A stretch of 64,000 nucleotides of DNA from BOG-908 sp964242595. Lineage in GTDB: Bacteria > Pseudomonadota > Alphaproteobacteria > Acetobacterales > Acetobacteraceae. Both the position numbers and the translations under genes were made by a program. The DNA lies in assembly GCA_964242595.1 (NCBI GenBank), contig CAXTBC010000010.1:1-64000 (forward strand), read 5' to 3'. Position 1 is the stretch's first letter. Each line of letters begins with the position of its first letter. The notes under the pieces are model-generated. The model searched no databases. It had not been told where the DNA came from and saw only the letters and a program-made list of their open reading frames with translations. Positions 1-10,232 of the stretch are shown one piece after another.

Positions 1-125
1 AAGGGCTCTGCCCCTGGACCCCGCTAAGGACAAGTCCTTAGAACCTATTTTGTAATATATTCTAAACAGATGGGGGTCTGGGGCCTCGAGGCCCCAGCGG
101 GGTTTGGGGCAGAGCCCCATGCTTG
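1..125. repeat. Family A palindromic repeat, copy 1
   Basis: Near-complete copy of a GC-rich interspersed element. Visible parts in order: GGGCTCTGCCCCTGG, the palindrome TAAGGACAAGTCCTTA followed by GAACC, an AT-rich spacer, the perfect palindrome GGGGCCTCGAGGCCCC and GGGGCAGAGCCCC. The junction at 38-45 (TTA then GAACC) is intact here; the same site carries MITE-like insertions elsewhere in the window. The whole gene-free stretch 1-379 consists of this copy, one 150 bp element, a half copy of family A and about 30 nt of unassigned spacer. Confidence 0.8.
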
Positions 126-158
126 TCTATAGGTCAAAGTTTACGGCGGTTAGTATAA

Positions 159-308
159 GAGGCTGTTTGGAAACTCGTATCCAAAGCCCCGAGTCGCTCA
201 ATCCTTGCCGGCAGAAGGCGAATACAGCCTGAATTGTGGTATGTAGTTACCGCTTTCGTCGGATTTCAGCGCTCCCCAGGCAGCTTGTGTGAGTTTTCAA
301 ACGGACTT
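159..308. mobile_element. 150 bp MITE-like element, copy 1
   Basis: A 150 bp non-coding element that begins GAGGCTGTTTGGAAACTCG and ends with the near inverse (GAGTTTTCAAACGGACTT). It is flanked by the 3 bp direct repeat TAA (156-158 and 309-311). Length, terminal inverted repeats and a TNA-type target duplication fit a non-autonomous relative of an IS5-family element; the family assignment is inference. It is roughly 90 percent identical to the copy at 5128-5277, and no transposase is present. Confidence 0.75.
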
Positions 309-356
309 TAAGGACTTGTCCTTAGCGGGGTCGGGGCAGAGCCCCTGGCCCTCCTC
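309..356. repeat. Family A repeat, half copy next to MITE 1
   Basis: Holds TAAGGACTTGTCCTTA and the GGGGCAGAGCCCC hairpin, the same order as the right part of other family A copies. It lies just downstream of the histidine kinase stop on the minus strand, so the hairpin could act as that gene's terminator. Confidence 0.65.
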
Positions 357-379
357 ACGGCTGCCGCGGAGATGGGGAC

Positions 380-2365
<1,986 letters not shown>

Positions 2366-2611
2366 TCACCGGGAAAGTCGGAATCGGGTCCGGCAGCCGG
2401 GCCTGGGTTCAAGGGGTTTCGTCAACCCTCTCTCACTTCGCTGCCGCCTCATGCCATGTACATCGCGCAGGAGTGACCTGCCTCCTTGAACAGCTGTTAC
2501 AGGGTGACGAGTGTGGTTCCTTCGATAGCCAGAGGGCTAGACGCAGCCTTCGCGCTGTCGCTGTTCCTTGTTGAAACGAACTATCGGACACGACGTCTTA
2601 AGCCGTAAGTC
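2366..2611. other. Spacer upstream of the hybrid kinase
   Basis: About 245 nt with no convincing ORF on either strand. It should contain the hybrid kinase promoter (reading leftward), but no clear -35/-10 pair could be singled out. Family A copy 2 begins immediately to the right. Confidence 0.4.
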
Positions 2612-2732
2612 AGCATGGGGCGCTGCCCCAAACCCCGCTGGGGCCTCGAGGCCCCAGACCCCCGTCTGTTTAGAAAGGTTCTAGGGACCTCTCCCTGGCG
2701 AGGTCCAGGGGCAACGCCCCTGGCCTTCATGC
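2612..2732. repeat. Family A palindromic repeat, copy 2
   Basis: Inverted orientation relative to copy 1: GGGGCGCTGCCCC, then GGGGCCTCGAGGCCCC, then GGTTCTAGGGACCTCTCC (a diverged version of the TAAGGAC palindrome), then CCAGGGGCAACGCCCCTGG. It ends about 15 nt from the stop codon of the minus-strand gene at 2748, placing a strong hairpin at that gene's 3' end. Confidence 0.75.
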
Positions 2733-2747
2733 TCCATAGCGGGCCGC

Positions 2748-3335
2748 CTAGCGTACGGCTTCCTCGGCGGGCTGGTAAGACGGTGCGTTCTCGTCGAACC
2801 GGCTCCAACCTGCCTGCTGGTAAGCCGCGCGGTGCTGCGCGGCATCCGCCCCACGGGTGCTGAGAATGCGTTGCGCCTCTCCAACGCGCTTGTCATCCAC
2901 CATCGCGGTGACGAGGTAGCAGCCCCGCCGCACACTTTCGGCGTACACGTTGGCGTCCTCTTCCGGCACCCCCGACTGCACGAGCGACCCGAGAAGACCG
3001 CCGGTGCCCGCACCAACAGCAGCACCTACCCCCGCACCGGAAAGCATGGTGACCAGCCACCCGGCTGCAACGACCGGTCCCACGCCCGGAATGGCGAGCG
3101 CGCCCAGCCCGGCCAGCAGCCCTGCGCCGCCGCCGAAAACGGTGCCGGCCGTGGCCGCCGCCGCCGCACCCGTGGCGCTTTGCGTCTCCACAGCCGGGCC
3201 GCCCGGCTTGGCGGGGCCACTCTGGCTGCACCCGATCAAGCTGACCTCCTCGTGTCCGAGCCCGGCTGCTTCCAGGCCGGCAACAGTCGTAGCGGCGTCC
3301 TCATAGGATTTGTAAATGCGCGTAATTACGGCCAT
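2748..3335 (-). CDS. General-stress-type glycine-rich protein (GSP17M-like)
   Basis: 195 residues. The N-terminus MAVITRIYKSYEDAATTV and the following segment resemble the fold of general stress protein 17M / YflT-like domains, which occur in small stress-induced proteins. The centre (about 60-125) is a long Gly/Ala-rich hydrophobic stretch with glycine-zipper character that could insert into a membrane. The C-terminal part contains GVPEEDANVYAESVRRG and a predicted alpha/beta segment. The ATG start is preceded by a strong AGGAGGG ribosome-binding site. It stands alone. The biochemical role of this family is not established; a stress function is inferred from family naming only. Confidence 0.7.
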   Translation of the reverse strand: MAVITRIYKSYEDAATTVAGLEAAGLGHEEVSLIGCSQSGPAKPGGPAVETQSATGAAAAATAGTVFGGGAGLLAGLGALAIPGVGPVVAAGWLVTMLSGAGVGAAVGAGTGGLLGSLVQSGVPEEDANVYAESVRRGCYLVTAMVDDKRVGEAQRILSTRGADAAQHRAAYQQAGWSRFDENAPSYQPAEEAVR

Positions 3336-4075
3336 GGCGGCAACCCTCCTGCTAAAACGCGGAAGCTCTTTCCAGGAAAAGAACCTTTCACTAACTCAGG
3401 AAGGAACAGGACGGTTTCTCGATAGCGAAGTCAAGGCGGCCCAGGCCTCCAACTTCCCGAACTGGATGTCACGCGGCCAACCCAGGGCGACTTTCCGCTG
3501 CGATCTCCCTTGTCAACGGTCCGCCCGCCGGTCGGGCTGGGATAGTCGACCTGCTTACGAAGCGAATTTCCAATCCGGCGAAAGCGCACTGCAATGCAGC
3601 TACAAAGGTTCCGGTTCGTTTGATCGTAATGATAGGCCGTGGTCCGTCGAACGAGGAATGTCCGATCCATCCCGCAGCGAGGCAGCCCCGCATGATCGCC
3701 TTCGTCGGCCAGATGCTCGTGGTCGTGGTTTGCTTCGGAGGCGGCCAGGCCAGGGCAGCGATGCTTGCTGCCGAGGAGCGGCAGCGGGGCCGTCGTCGAC
3801 GAGCCGCGGATGGTGCCGACACGCCAGGAACGGATCCTTCTCGTGCCGTTCTACGCCGGCGTGTCTCTAAACTCACTAGACGATGTCATGTTCCAGGTGG
3901 GGAACGGGACGTGGACGCAGGTGAACGACCGGTGAGCAGCGTGCGTGGGCCGAGGGGCACTGAGCAACAGCACGGCGACGGACTGGCCCACCTTGCGCCT
4001 ACGCCACGTTCTCTCGGCCTCATGACAGCGGGTGCCGTGTTACAAGTGGGCACCATATCGCCCAGCTTCGGCTGG
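3336..4075. other. Gene-poor spacer before the secreted unknown
   Basis: The right part is open in the frame of the downstream gene from 3620, but the translation (Arg-rich, no secondary-structure pattern, no ribosome-binding site at upstream ATGs) does not look like protein, so it is left out of the gene. The left part holds only the upstream region of the minus-strand stress gene. No repeat, RNA gene or known element was recognised. Confidence 0.4.
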
Positions 4076-4885
4076 ATGGCACGGTGCTGCGGCTCATGTC
4101 CGTCCGTTGCGGGCGGGGAAACCTGCCATTCCCATGATCAGTCCGCGTCCGCGTGGCAGCGACGGCTAGCCGGGATTATCCTCCTGACCGGGCTCGTCGG
4201 CGCAGCGCCGGTGCGAGCCTGTACCCTGCCGACAGACGCCGTAACCGTGCAGGCCAGCCGACTAAGCCTGGACGGTCGGAGTTTCACAGTCGCCACCCAA
4301 ACCCTGGCAGACCTGAACAGCTCCAGGTCGCGTCTGGTCGTGCTGGATGCGCGCTGCCATACAGCGTGGTCGGCTGTCGTGAACGGCATCCTGTCCCACT
4401 TCGACGTGCGCGTGCTCGGCGGCACCCGCGTGCTGCAGTTCGTGACCATGCAGGTGTCCGGCGACGGTACTGGTTACACGCACCGGCTGATGGTGATGCG
4501 CGGTGGTCGCCTTCGCCCGGCACTGCCGCCGGTCACGCACACTGGGAAGGACGGCTTCTACCTGGGCAAGCTGCTGGATAGCCGGAGCGAAGGCATCGTG
4601 ACGTGGACGGCAGACCCGCGTGGCGAGTCCGAGGCAGACGCGCACCCGTTCGTGGTGCGTCGCTGGATCTGGTCGGACGGGACGCTGGTTCCGGACAAGA
4701 CATACAAGACAAGCCGAAAATACGCAGCGCCGGACAACGCAATGTCGAGGCCTGATTACGTCGCCAAGGCCATTAGCCTGCCGTTCCGCGACCAGACCGG
4801 CGACGACCGCAGCCGCTTCCAAGATTACGATAGCATCGAAAACCGGATGCAGAACCTTGCAATGAAGCAGGCCGAAGGCCGGTAG
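4076..4885 (+). CDS. Secreted hypothetical protein
   Basis: 269 residues from the chosen ATG. An export signal is clear: basic residues (WQRR), a hydrophobic core (LAGIILLTGLVGA) and a likely cleavage site after APVRA. The mature part is a mixed, mainly beta-type sequence (DGRSFTVATQTL, HRLMVMRGGRL, GIVTWTADPRG) ending in a charged tail. No catalytic motif or named family was recognised. The start is uncertain: another ATG lies in frame at 4022 and neither has a good ribosome-binding site. The gene stands alone, and family A material with a MITE follows it. It probably encodes a periplasmic or extracellular protein of unknown function. Confidence 0.55.
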   Translation: MARCCGSCPSVAGGETCHSHDQSASAWQRRLAGIILLTGLVGAAPVRACTLPTDAVTVQASRLSLDGRSFTVATQTLADLNSSRSRLVVLDARCHTAWSAVVNGILSHFDVRVLGGTRVLQFVTMQVSGDGTGYTHRLMVMRGGRLRPALPPVTHTGKDGFYLGKLLDSRSEGIVTWTADPRGESEADAHPFVVRRWIWSDGTLVPDKTYKTSRKYAAPDNAMSRPDYVAKAISLPFRDQTGDDRSRFQDYDSIENRMQNLAMKQAEGR

Positions 4886-4957
4886 GCAGGCCCGCCAGCG
4901 CTGGACGGGTTGTCGCTTGGTCGTCGTAGCAACGGTCGGACATTCCAGCTTGCCAGC

Positions 4958-5127
4958 AAGCTTGGGCTCTGCCCCAGACCCATCGTGCGCATCACGCATT
5001 CGCGTGACGGGGCCTCGAGGCACCAGACCCTCGTCTGTCTATGGCCTCTTATACTCATTGCCTGAAATGGTGACTCTTGAGGAAGGCCAGGGGCGTTGCC
5101 CCTGGAGCCGCTAAGGACAAGTCCTTA
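4958..5127. repeat. Family A repeat, copy 3 (interrupted by MITE 2)
   Basis: Contains GGGCTCTGCCCC, a diverged GGGGCCTCGAGGCACC, an inserted variant segment with GCATTCGCGTGACGGG also seen near 27790, then CCAGGGGCGTTGCCCCTGG and TAAGGACAAGTCCTTA. The last base before the MITE is the TTA of the palindrome; the repeat resumes after the MITE at 5278 with TTAGAACC. The rest of the gene-free stretch 4886-5462 holds nothing else recognisable. Confidence 0.75.
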
Positions 5128-5277
5128 GAGGCTATTCGGAAACTCGCATCCAAAGCCCCGAGTCGCTCAATCCTTGCCAGTAGAAGGCGGATTCAGCCTG
5201 ATTTGTGGTATGTAGCTACCGCTTTTGTCGGATTTCGACGCTCCCCACGCAGCTTGTGTGAGTTTTCAAACGGACTC
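5128..5277. mobile_element. 150 bp MITE-like element, copy 2
   Basis: Exactly 150 bp, starting GAGGCTATTCGGAAACTCG and ending CGTTTGAAAACTC in inverse complement. It is flanked by TTA direct repeats (5125-5127 and 5278-5280). By hand comparison it differs from copy 1 at about 14 positions. It splits the family A motif TAAGGACAAGTCCTTA/GAACC precisely after TTA. Confidence 0.8.
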
Positions 5278-5462
5278 TTAGAACCTAGCCTTTCATCAAG
5301 CGTCCATGGCGAAGGTCGGCTAGGCGATCCGCCTCACGGCCGGACGAAGTACGACACGCCTACTGAAAGGCCCCGACCGGCCTGCCGCGCGAGACTGCCC
5401 CGAAATCTTGGCAAATATCTGCAAGAAAGCAGAAAATTTGATCTCAGAACAAAACTTCTGCC

Positions 5463-6998
5463 TTATCTTGCCATTGGCCGCGCCGTATGCGTCACGAGCA
5501 CGGCGTCGCTCTCTGCATCGACCTCCTGCAGCGCCACGTCGTACCCCCACAGCTCAGCCACGTATCTCAGCGTCTGTTCGGCGTCCCGCTTTGCCAGCAG
5601 CTTGCCCGGCCCGGTACGATGCTGCAGCACCAGCCGACGGTCACCTTCGAGATCGAGGTCCACTACCTGGACGTCGGCATCGCTCTCGCCTGGATCGTAG
5701 CTTTGCGCCAGGCTGCGCCTGATCGCACGGTAGCCCTCGTCGTCGTGGATCGCGTCGACCAGCAGCATGGGATCGGCGGTGTCGTCGAGCAGGCGGAACA
5801 TGCGGAACTTCCGCATCACCACCGGCGAGAGGAATTGCAGGATGAAGCTCTCGTCACGGAAGTTCGCCCAGGCGTAGCGCAACGTGCCGAGCGGGTCGCC
5901 GTTGCCGGCGATGTCGGGGAACCAGTCACCGTCCTCGAGTGTGGGCTGCGTGCACATGCGCTCGATGTCGCTCATCACCGCATAGCCGAGCGCATAGGGG
6001 TTGAAGCCGGGGCCGCCGGCCGGGTGGTCGAAATCCGGCTGCATGATGACGTTGGCGGTGGAGTGGATCACCTCGAGGAACGCGGCGTCGTCGATCTGTC
6101 CTGTCTCGTGCAGGCGGGTCATGATGCGGTTGTGCACCCAGGTGGCGCAGCCCTCGTTCATCACCTTGGCTTGCGGCTGCGGGTAGAAGTATTGCGCGAT
6201 CAGGCGCACGATTCGGATGATCTCGCGTTCCCAGGACTGCAGCTTCGGCGAGTGCTTCTCGATGAAGTAGAGCAGGTTCTCCTCGGGCAGCGCGAACTTG
6301 CGGCGCCGTTCGGCGGCCTTGTCCGACTTGGCGCTCGCGGACTGGCCGGGGACGGTGCGCCAGATGTCGTCGAACATCTGCTCGTCGTAGGTGCGCCTCT
6401 CCTGCTCACGCTTCAGGTCGGCTTTCAGGTTCACCGACCGTGCGCCGCCATGGCGGTTCACCCCGTGGCGCGACAGGGCGTGGGCCGCGTCCAGCACGCG
6501 TTCCACGGCGGCCACGCCATGCCGGTCCTCGCACGCGCCCACATAGGTGCGGGCAAACTCCAGGTAGTCGAGGATCGCCGACGCCTCGGTCCACTGCCGG
6601 AACAGGTGGTTGTTGCGGAAGAAGTGGTTGTGGCCGAACGCCGCGTGGGCGATCACCAGCGCCTGCATGGTCGCCGAGTTCTCCTCCATCAGGTAGCTGA
6701 TGCAAGGGTTCGAGTTGATTACCACCTCGTAGGCGAGGCTGCTGTAGCCGCGGCGGTAGCTGGTCTCGTGCTGCAGGAAGCGCTTGCCGTAGGACCAGTG
6801 GCGGTAGGTCAGCGGCATGCCGTGGGCGGTGTAGACGTCGAGCATCTGCTCGGCGGTGATCACCTCGATGCGGTTGGGGAAGATCTCCAGGCCGAGTTCT
6901 TCGCAGCCGACCCGCTCAATGGCGTCGTAGCAACGCCGCAAGGTGCGGAAATCCCAGTCGGTACCCTGGTAGAGCAGGGAGGCGGTGGCGGCACTCAT
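5463..6998 (-). CDS. spoVR: SpoVR family protein (YcgB-like)
   Basis: 511 residues, the usual length of the proteobacterial SpoVR/YcgB family. Characteristic stretches include MEENSATMQALVIAHAAFGH with the following HNHFFRNNHLF, and ATWVHNRIMTRLHETGQI. The family is known from Bacillus spore-cortex formation, but in non-sporing proteobacteria it always accompanies PrkA and YeaH and is tied to starvation and stationary-phase responses; its molecular activity is not settled. Its ATG overlaps the yeaH stop (ATGA), so it is the last gene of the prkA-yeaH-spoVR operon and translationally coupled. The name does not imply sporulation here. Confidence 0.93.
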   Translation of the reverse strand: MSAATASLLYQGTDWDFRTLRRCYDAIERVGCEELGLEIFPNRIEVITAEQMLDVYTAHGMPLTYRHWSYGKRFLQHETSYRRGYSSLAYEVVINSNPCISYLMEENSATMQALVIAHAAFGHNHFFRNNHLFRQWTEASAILDYLEFARTYVGACEDRHGVAAVERVLDAAHALSRHGVNRHGGARSVNLKADLKREQERRTYDEQMFDDIWRTVPGQSASAKSDKAAERRRKFALPEENLLYFIEKHSPKLQSWEREIIRIVRLIAQYFYPQPQAKVMNEGCATWVHNRIMTRLHETGQIDDAAFLEVIHSTANVIMQPDFDHPAGGPGFNPYALGYAVMSDIERMCTQPTLEDGDWFPDIAGNGDPLGTLRYAWANFRDESFILQFLSPVVMRKFRMFRLLDDTADPMLLVDAIHDDEGYRAIRRSLAQSYDPGESDADVQVVDLDLEGDRRLVLQHRTGPGKLLAKRDAEQTLRYVAELWGYDVALQEVDAESDAVLVTHTARPMAR

Positions 6999-8275
6999 GC
7001 GGTTGCCGCCTTCCGCCGGAACAGGTCGCGAAACACCGGAAAGATCTCGCCGGCTTCAGCGACCCGGCGCATCGCCAGGCGGGGCGCGCGCTGCGCCAAA
7101 GGCTCGTAGCCGCGCCACAGATCGGTGGCGCCACGGATCACCGCCGAGGAGCCGACCTCGATGTAGGCGTAATGCTGCACCACCGGCAGGATGGCGCTTT
7201 CCAGCATGCCGACCGCCTTCTGCGTGTCGCTCGAGGAGTTGTCGCCGTCCGAGGCCTGGGCCGCGTAGATGTTCCAGGACTCCCGCGGGTAGCGGTCGCG
7301 CTGGATGCGGAGGAACTCGCCGAGCGCCGTCGAGACCACCGTGCCGCCGGTTCGGGGATCGGTGAAGAAGGTGGTCTCGTCGACCTCCTCGGCCACCTCG
7401 GTGTGGCGGATGAACACCAGGTCCACGCGCTTGTAGCGACGTTCGAGGAACACGTGCAGCAACAGGAAAAATCGCTTCGCCAGGTCCTTCATCTGCTCGC
7501 TCATCGAGCCGGACACGTCCATCAGGCAGAACATCACCGCGCGCGCGGCGGGTTGCGGCGTCTGGGTGAAGCGGCGGTAGCGCAGGTCCACCGGGTCCAC
7601 CCAAGGCACGCGGGCGAGCCGGCGCAGGGCCAGTTCCAGGTCGGCCCGCAACGCCGGCAGCCGCCCGGCCTCGTCGCCGTCGCGTTCCAGCAGCGCCACC
7701 TCGGCCTCCAGCGTCACCACCTCGACCGGTTTTGGCCGGCGCAGCCCGATCCGCCGCGCCATCGACTGCCGCATCGTGCGTGACATGTCGACCTGCGAGG
7801 GTGTGCCGTCGACGCTGATGCCGGCGCGCACCGGGGTCATGGTCTCGGTCGCGACGATCTGGCTTTTCACCAGGTCGGGCAACTCCAGGTCGTCGAAGAA
7901 CAAATCGAGGAACTCGTCGCGGGTCAGCAGGAAGCGGAACCCGTCCTGGCCCTCGCCGCCGCCGGAGCCGTCTCCGCTGCCGTCGCCACCGCCGCCCTTC
8001 TTGGGGCGCGGCAGGCGGTCGCCGGCGGAGAACTCATGGTTGCCGGAAAACACGATCTGGCGCTTGCCGCTGGAGAACACGGTGTGGAAGCTCGGCTCGT
8101 GCAAGGTGTCAGACGGGATGGTGACGGACTGGTCGCGGGCGATCTCGCGCAGGGTTCCCTGCTCGACCGCCGCGCGTGTCGCCTGCTGCACGGCAGCCCT
8201 GGCCCGCGCCAGCACGCGCTGGCGGTTGTCGAGGTTCTTGCCGTGCGGGTTGGGCCTTCGGTCGATGATGTCCAA
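6995..8275 (-). CDS. yeaH: YeaH/YhbH family protein (DUF444, von Willebrand A-like)
   Basis: 426 residues, matching the family length (about 427 in enterobacteria). The N-terminus IDRRPNPHGKNLDNRQR is the typical family opening and fixes the start at a TTG codon, because no ATG is near. A Gly/Asp-rich linker (about 85-110) precedes the conserved core. The metal-site motif MDVSGSM of a von Willebrand A-type domain is present, followed by FIRHTEVAEEVDE. It lies 10 nt after prkA and overlaps spoVR by 4 nt. The family is a partner of the PrkA kinase in stress and nitrogen-starvation signalling; the exact role is unknown. Confidence 0.92.
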   Translation of the reverse strand: MDIIDRRPNPHGKNLDNRQRVLARARAAVQQATRAAVEQGTLREIARDQSVTIPSDTLHEPSFHTVFSSGKRQIVFSGNHEFSAGDRLPRPKKGGGGDGSGDGSGGGEGQDGFRFLLTRDEFLDLFFDDLELPDLVKSQIVATETMTPVRAGISVDGTPSQVDMSRTMRQSMARRIGLRRPKPVEVVTLEAEVALLERDGDEAGRLPALRADLELALRRLARVPWVDPVDLRYRRFTQTPQPAARAVMFCLMDVSGSMSEQMKDLAKRFFLLLHVFLERRYKRVDLVFIRHTEVAEEVDETTFFTDPRTGGTVVSTALGEFLRIQRDRYPRESWNIYAAQASDGDNSSSDTQKAVGMLESAILPVVQHYAYIEVGSSAVIRGATDLWRGYEPLAQRAPRLAMRRVAEAGEIFPVFRDLFRRKAATA

Positions 8276-8285
8276 TGGCGTGTGC

Positions 8286-10232
8286 TCAGGCCGACTGCTT
8301 GACCCGCATGTACCATTCGACCAGCCGGCGCACCTGACGCTCCGTGTAGCCGCGTGAGACCATACGATCGACGAAATCGGTGTGCTTCTTCTCCGTGTCG
8401 TTGTCCTTCTTGGAGCCGAAGCTGATGACGGGCAGCAGGTCTTCCACCTGGCTGAACATGCGCTTCTCGATCACGTCGCGGATCTTCTCGTAGCTCGTCC
8501 AGGACGGGTTCTTGCCCGCGTTGCCGGCGCGGGTGCGCAAGGCGAACTTGACCACCTCGTTGCGGAAATCCTTCGGGTTGGCGATGCCGGCCGGCTTCTC
8601 GATCTTCGTCAGCTCCGCGTTCAGCAGCTCGCGGTTCAGCATCTGCCCGGTGTCGGGATCCTTGAAATCCTGGTCCTCGATCCAGGCGTCGGCATAGTCA
8701 AGGTAGCGGTCGAACAGGTTCTGCCCGTAGTCGCCGTAGCTTTCGAGGTAGGCCTTCTGGATCTCGTTGCCAATGAACTCGGCGTAGCGTGCGGCAAGCT
8801 CGCTTTTTATGGTGGCCAGGTAAGCCGCTTCGGTCTCGGCCGGGAACTGCTCCCGCCTGATCGCCTGCTCCAGCACGTACATCAGGTGGACGGGGTCGGC
8901 GGAGACCTCGTTTGTCGAGTGGTTGAAGGTCGCCGAGAGCACCTTGTAGGCGAAGCGGGTGGAGATCCCGTCCATGCCCTCGTCGACGCCGGCCGCGTCG
9001 CGGTACTCCTGCATGCTCTTCACCTTGGGATCGGTCTCGCGGATGTTCTCCCCGTCATAGACCCGCATCTTGGCGAACGGCTTGGAGTTGGCGTGCGGCT
9101 TGAGGCGCGAGAGGACCGCGAACCGGGCCAGCATCTCCAGCGTGTGGGGCGCGCAAGGGGCGTCTGCCAGCGCCGAGCCGGTGATCAGCTTCTGGTAGAT
9201 CCGGCCTTCCTCGGTCACCCGCAGGCAGTACGGCACCTTTACCACGCTCACCCGGTCGAGGAACGCCTCGTTGGTGCGGTTGTTGCGGAAGCTCTGCCAC
9301 TCGGCCTCGTTGGAGTGGGCCAGCAGGATCCCCTGGAAAGGGATGACGCCGATGTTCTCCGTGCCGAGATAGTTGCCCTCCTGCGTCGCCGTCAGCAGCG
9401 GGTGCAGCATCTTGATCGGCGCCTTGAACATCTCGACGAACTCGAGGATGCCCTGGTTGGCGCGGTTCAGCCCGCCGGAGAAGCCGTAGGCGTCGGGGTC
9501 GTTCTGGCTGAAGCTCTCCAGCTTGCGGATGTCCACCTTGCCGACGAGCGCGGAGATGTCCTGGTTGTTGTCGTCGCCAGGCTCGGTCTTGGCGATGGCG
9601 ATCTGGCGGCGGCGCGATGGGTAAAGCTTGACCACGCGGAACCGCTCGATGTCGCCACCCCACTCGTCCAGGCGCTTCAGCGCCCAGGGGCTGGCGATGC
9701 CGGTCAGGACACGCAGCGGAATGCCATATTTCTCTTGCAGCAGGGCGCCGGTGGTCTCAGGATCGAACAGGCCGAGCGGGCTTTCGAACACCGGGCTGAG
9801 CTCGTTGCCGGCCTTGAGGACGTGGATCGGCTCGCGCTCCATGATCGACTTCAGCCGCTCACCCAGAGAGGATTTGCCGCCGCCCACCGGGCCCAGAAGA
9901 TAGAGGACCTGCTTGCGCTCTTCGAGGCCCTGGGCCGCGTGACGGAAGAAGCTCACGATGCGCTCGATCGTGTCCTCCATGCCGTGGAACTCGGAAAACG
10001 CCGGGTAGACGCGAATGGTACGGTTCAGGAACAGCCTGGACAGTCGCGGGTCACGTGACGTGTCGACCATCTCCGGCTCGCCGATCGCGCGCAACATGCG
10101 TTCGGCGGGGCTGGCGTAGCATGCCGGGTCGGTACGGCAGGCTTCAAGGTACTCGGCCAAACTCATTTCGACTTCGCGTGTCTGATCGCGCAGCCTGGCG
10201 TGAAGAGAGAAAACGCTATCGGAACGATCCAA
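8286..10232 (-). CDS. prkA: PrkA family serine protein kinase / AAA+ protein (YeaG-like)
   Basis: 648 residues. The Walker A motif is GPVGGGKSSLGERLK near residues 115-130 within the AAA-like PrkA domain; the C-terminal kinase-like region includes the conserved SYGDYGQNLFDRYLDYAD. The N-terminus SVFSLHARLRDQT..SLAEYLEAC aligns with the beginning of known PrkA proteins, which supports the upstream TTG start over the internal ATG at 10166. It is first in an operon with yeaH and spoVR. PrkA homologues phosphorylate proteins on Ser/Thr or act as AAA+ proteases during starvation; which applies here cannot be read from sequence. Confidence 0.93.
   Translation of the reverse strand: MDRSDSVFSLHARLRDQTREVEMSLAEYLEACRTDPACYASPAERMLRAIGEPEMVDTSRDPRLSRLFLNRTIRVYPAFSEFHGMEDTIERIVSFFRHAAQGLEERKQVLYLLGPVGGGKSSLGERLKSIMEREPIHVLKAGNELSPVFESPLGLFDPETTGALLQEKYGIPLRVLTGIASPWALKRLDEWGGDIERFRVVKLYPSRRRQIAIAKTEPGDDNNQDISALVGKVDIRKLESFSQNDPDAYGFSGGLNRANQGILEFVEMFKAPIKMLHPLLTATQEGNYLGTENIGVIPFQGILLAHSNEAEWQSFRNNRTNEAFLDRVSVVKVPYCLRVTEEGRIYQKLITGSALADAPCAPHTLEMLARFAVLSRLKPHANSKPFAKMRVYDGENIRETDPKVKSMQEYRDAAGVDEGMDGISTRFAYKVLSATFNHSTNEVSADPVHLMYVLEQAIRREQFPAETEAAYLATIKSELAARYAEFIGNEIQKAYLESYGDYGQNLFDRYLDYADAWIEDQDFKDPDTGQMLNRELLNAELTKIEKPAGIANPKDFRNEVVKFALRTRAGNAGKNPSWTSYEKIRDVIEKRMFSQVEDLLPVISFGSKKDNDTEKKHTDFVDRMVSRGYTERQVRRLVEWYMRVKQSA

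Noticed and set aside
3620..4075. N-terminal extension of the secreted unknown
   Set aside because: No ribosome-binding site and no protein-like composition; it would also hide the signal peptide.
5487..10058. Long plus-strand open frames opposite spoVR, yeaH and prkA
   Set aside because: Shadows of the minus-strand operon; no ribosome-binding sites or domains.
5463..10232. SpoVR and PrkA as evidence of sporulation
   Set aside because: The prkA-yeaH-spoVR operon is common in non-sporing proteobacteria; no other sporulation gene is present.
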